Of a DNA stretch of 26,405 nt, positions 25,574-26,405 are shown piece by piece. Where the stretch lies: NCBI GenBank assembly GCA_002402375.1, contig DHFT01000018.1, positions 1 through 26,405 on the forward strand, given 5' to 3'. Every line of letters begins with the position of its first letter. Within the stretch, counting starts at the first letter, position 1. The notes beneath the pieces are model-generated. The model saw nothing but the letters and a program-made list of their open reading frames with translations, was not told the origin of the DNA and searched no databases. The translations under genes and the position numbers were made by a program. Source of the stretch: Elusimicrobia bacterium UBA4817. GTDB lineage: Bacteria > Elusimicrobiota > UBA8919.

Positions 25574-26405
25574 ATGGAAACCATAAAAATTAAAAGTAAA
25601 AAACAGAAAAAAATTATTTACAAAAAATTAAAAAAAACTTCCGGTACCATTCATGAAACAGGTGAAACAGGATTAAGTTATTGTATTGACCAACAACATC
25701 ATTTGAAACCAGAAACTTTTCCTACTCATCATAAATTGATAGTTGGTAATTGTATGAGTATGGAAGAAATCAAAGATGAGAGCGTTCATCTGATGGTTAC
25801 CTCTCCGCCATATTTTAATGCTCCTTTTGATTATAAAGGTATATTCAAAGATTACGGACAATATTTAGGTGTGTTGAATAAGGTTGCAAAAGAAATATTT
25901 AGAGTTTTGCAAAACGGAAGGATTGTTGTTTTAAATATTGACGATATGCTTATAAACGGTGAAAAATTTCCAATTGTTGCTGATGCGACCCGTATTTTTT
26001 TAGAAGCGGGTTTTAGATATAGAGACAGAATAATTTGGAAAAAACCGGATGGTTATTTAAGAATTAGTCGCAGAAGCGGTGTTATGCTACAAAATCCATA
26101 TCCTATGTATTTTTATCCCGATAATCTTCTGGAAAGTATAATTATTTTTCAGAAAGGAAGATTTGATTACAAGTCAATACCACAAGATGTACGAGAAAAA
26201 TCCAAAGTAAATATTAAAGAATTTTCCGACAGAAAATGGTATATGACATTATGGGAGATGACTAATGTTATGCCGGGTGCCGTGTTAGAAAAAGATATTG
26301 CTGCGTTTCCGGAAGAACTTCCTTATAGAGCAATAAAATTGTTTTCATACAAAGGTGAAACTGTATTAGACCCGTTCGCAGGTAGCGGTACAACAATGAA
26401 AGTAG
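25574..26405 (+). CDS. DNA methyltransferase, SPPY motif IV, 5' part
   Basis: An open frame from ATG 25574 to the window edge, 277 residues visible, no stop. Motif IV, TSPPYFNAP (SPPY 77-80), comes before motif I, LDPFAGSGTT (from Asp266), the beta-class permuted order. Ser-Pro-Pro-Tyr is the form typical of N4-cytosine enzymes, though not exclusive. The N-terminus (KSKKQKKIIYKKLKK) resembles that of the first methyltransferase (KKKNNKKIIYK), a hint of shared history or shared interaction. It starts 4 bp behind the AIPR gene without a Shine-Dalgarno sequence, so translation is probably coupled. Confidence 0.9.
   Translation, partial: METIKIKSKKQKKIIYKKLKKTSGTIHETGETGLSYCIDQQHHLKPETFPTHHKLIVGNCMSMEEIKDESVHLMVTSPPYFNAPFDYKGIFKDYGQYLGVLNKVAKEIFRVLQNGRIVVLNIDDMLINGEKFPIVADATRIFLEAGFRYRDRIIWKKPDGYLRISRRSGVMLQNPYPMYFYPDNLLESIIIFQKGRFDYKSIPQDVREKSKVNIKEFSDRKWYMTLWEMTNVMPGAVLEKDIAAFPEELPYRAIKLFSYKGETVLDPFAGSGTTMKV

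Overview
The window is a dense, AT-rich bacterial chromosome segment from a motile, probably anaerobic, Gram-negative organism. The signs are MotA/MotB and FlbD, two lipobox proteins, a bifunctional penicillin-binding protein, pyruvate phosphate dikinase and a DUF2148 ferredoxin-like protein. The ketol-acid reductoisomerase resembles the long form known from Bacteroidetes. Gene content and style suggest a poorly cultured phylum (Elusimicrobia/Omnitrophica-like), but this is a weak inference. TGA, TAA and TAG all end convincing genes, so the standard code is assumed.

Layout. 1-1142: the end of a DNA methyltransferase and a possible restriction endonuclease, overlapping cysS. 1126-3212: cysS and rlmB. 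3243-9123: flbD, motA, motB, ppdK and two lipoprotein genes, read from a near-consensus, apparently leaderless promoter. 9134-12607 (minus strand): PBP1A, a membrane protein with a pilin-like tail, and a DUF2148 protein, convergent with the lipoproteins. 12671-14755: a YfhO-like membrane protein interrupted by one in-frame TGA, divergent from PBP1A. 14742-17660: tyrS, a TPR protein, a Fic/Doc-like gene with a small overlapping partner, and a truncated ORF6N pseudogene. 17703-22952: an amino-acid block (ilvC, a small membrane protein, an AlaC/DapL-like aminotransferase, hom, thrC) that serves aspartate-to-threonine and branched-chain synthesis. 22949-26405: a tightly packed methyltransferase, AIPR protein and second methyltransferase, the last running off the window. 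It is the best candidate for an undescribed defence module.

Three kinds of repeat overlie this. (1) Three intergenic copies (8230, 18759, 21713) of a roughly 120-145 bp hairpin element whose stems carry compensatory changes, and each of which begins with the TAG stop codon of the gene before it. (2) Perfect or near-perfect heptanucleotide tandem repeats inside coding sequence: the signal peptides of both lipoproteins and two surface-loop insertions in thrC. (3) Short AATCAGCG- and GGAAATCGG-type repeats in spacers. At three start codons (flbD, PBP1A, yfhO-like) the -10 hexamer ends exactly 6 nt before the ATG with no Shine-Dalgarno sequence, which suggests leaderless mRNAs. Other genes have good Shine-Dalgarno sites.
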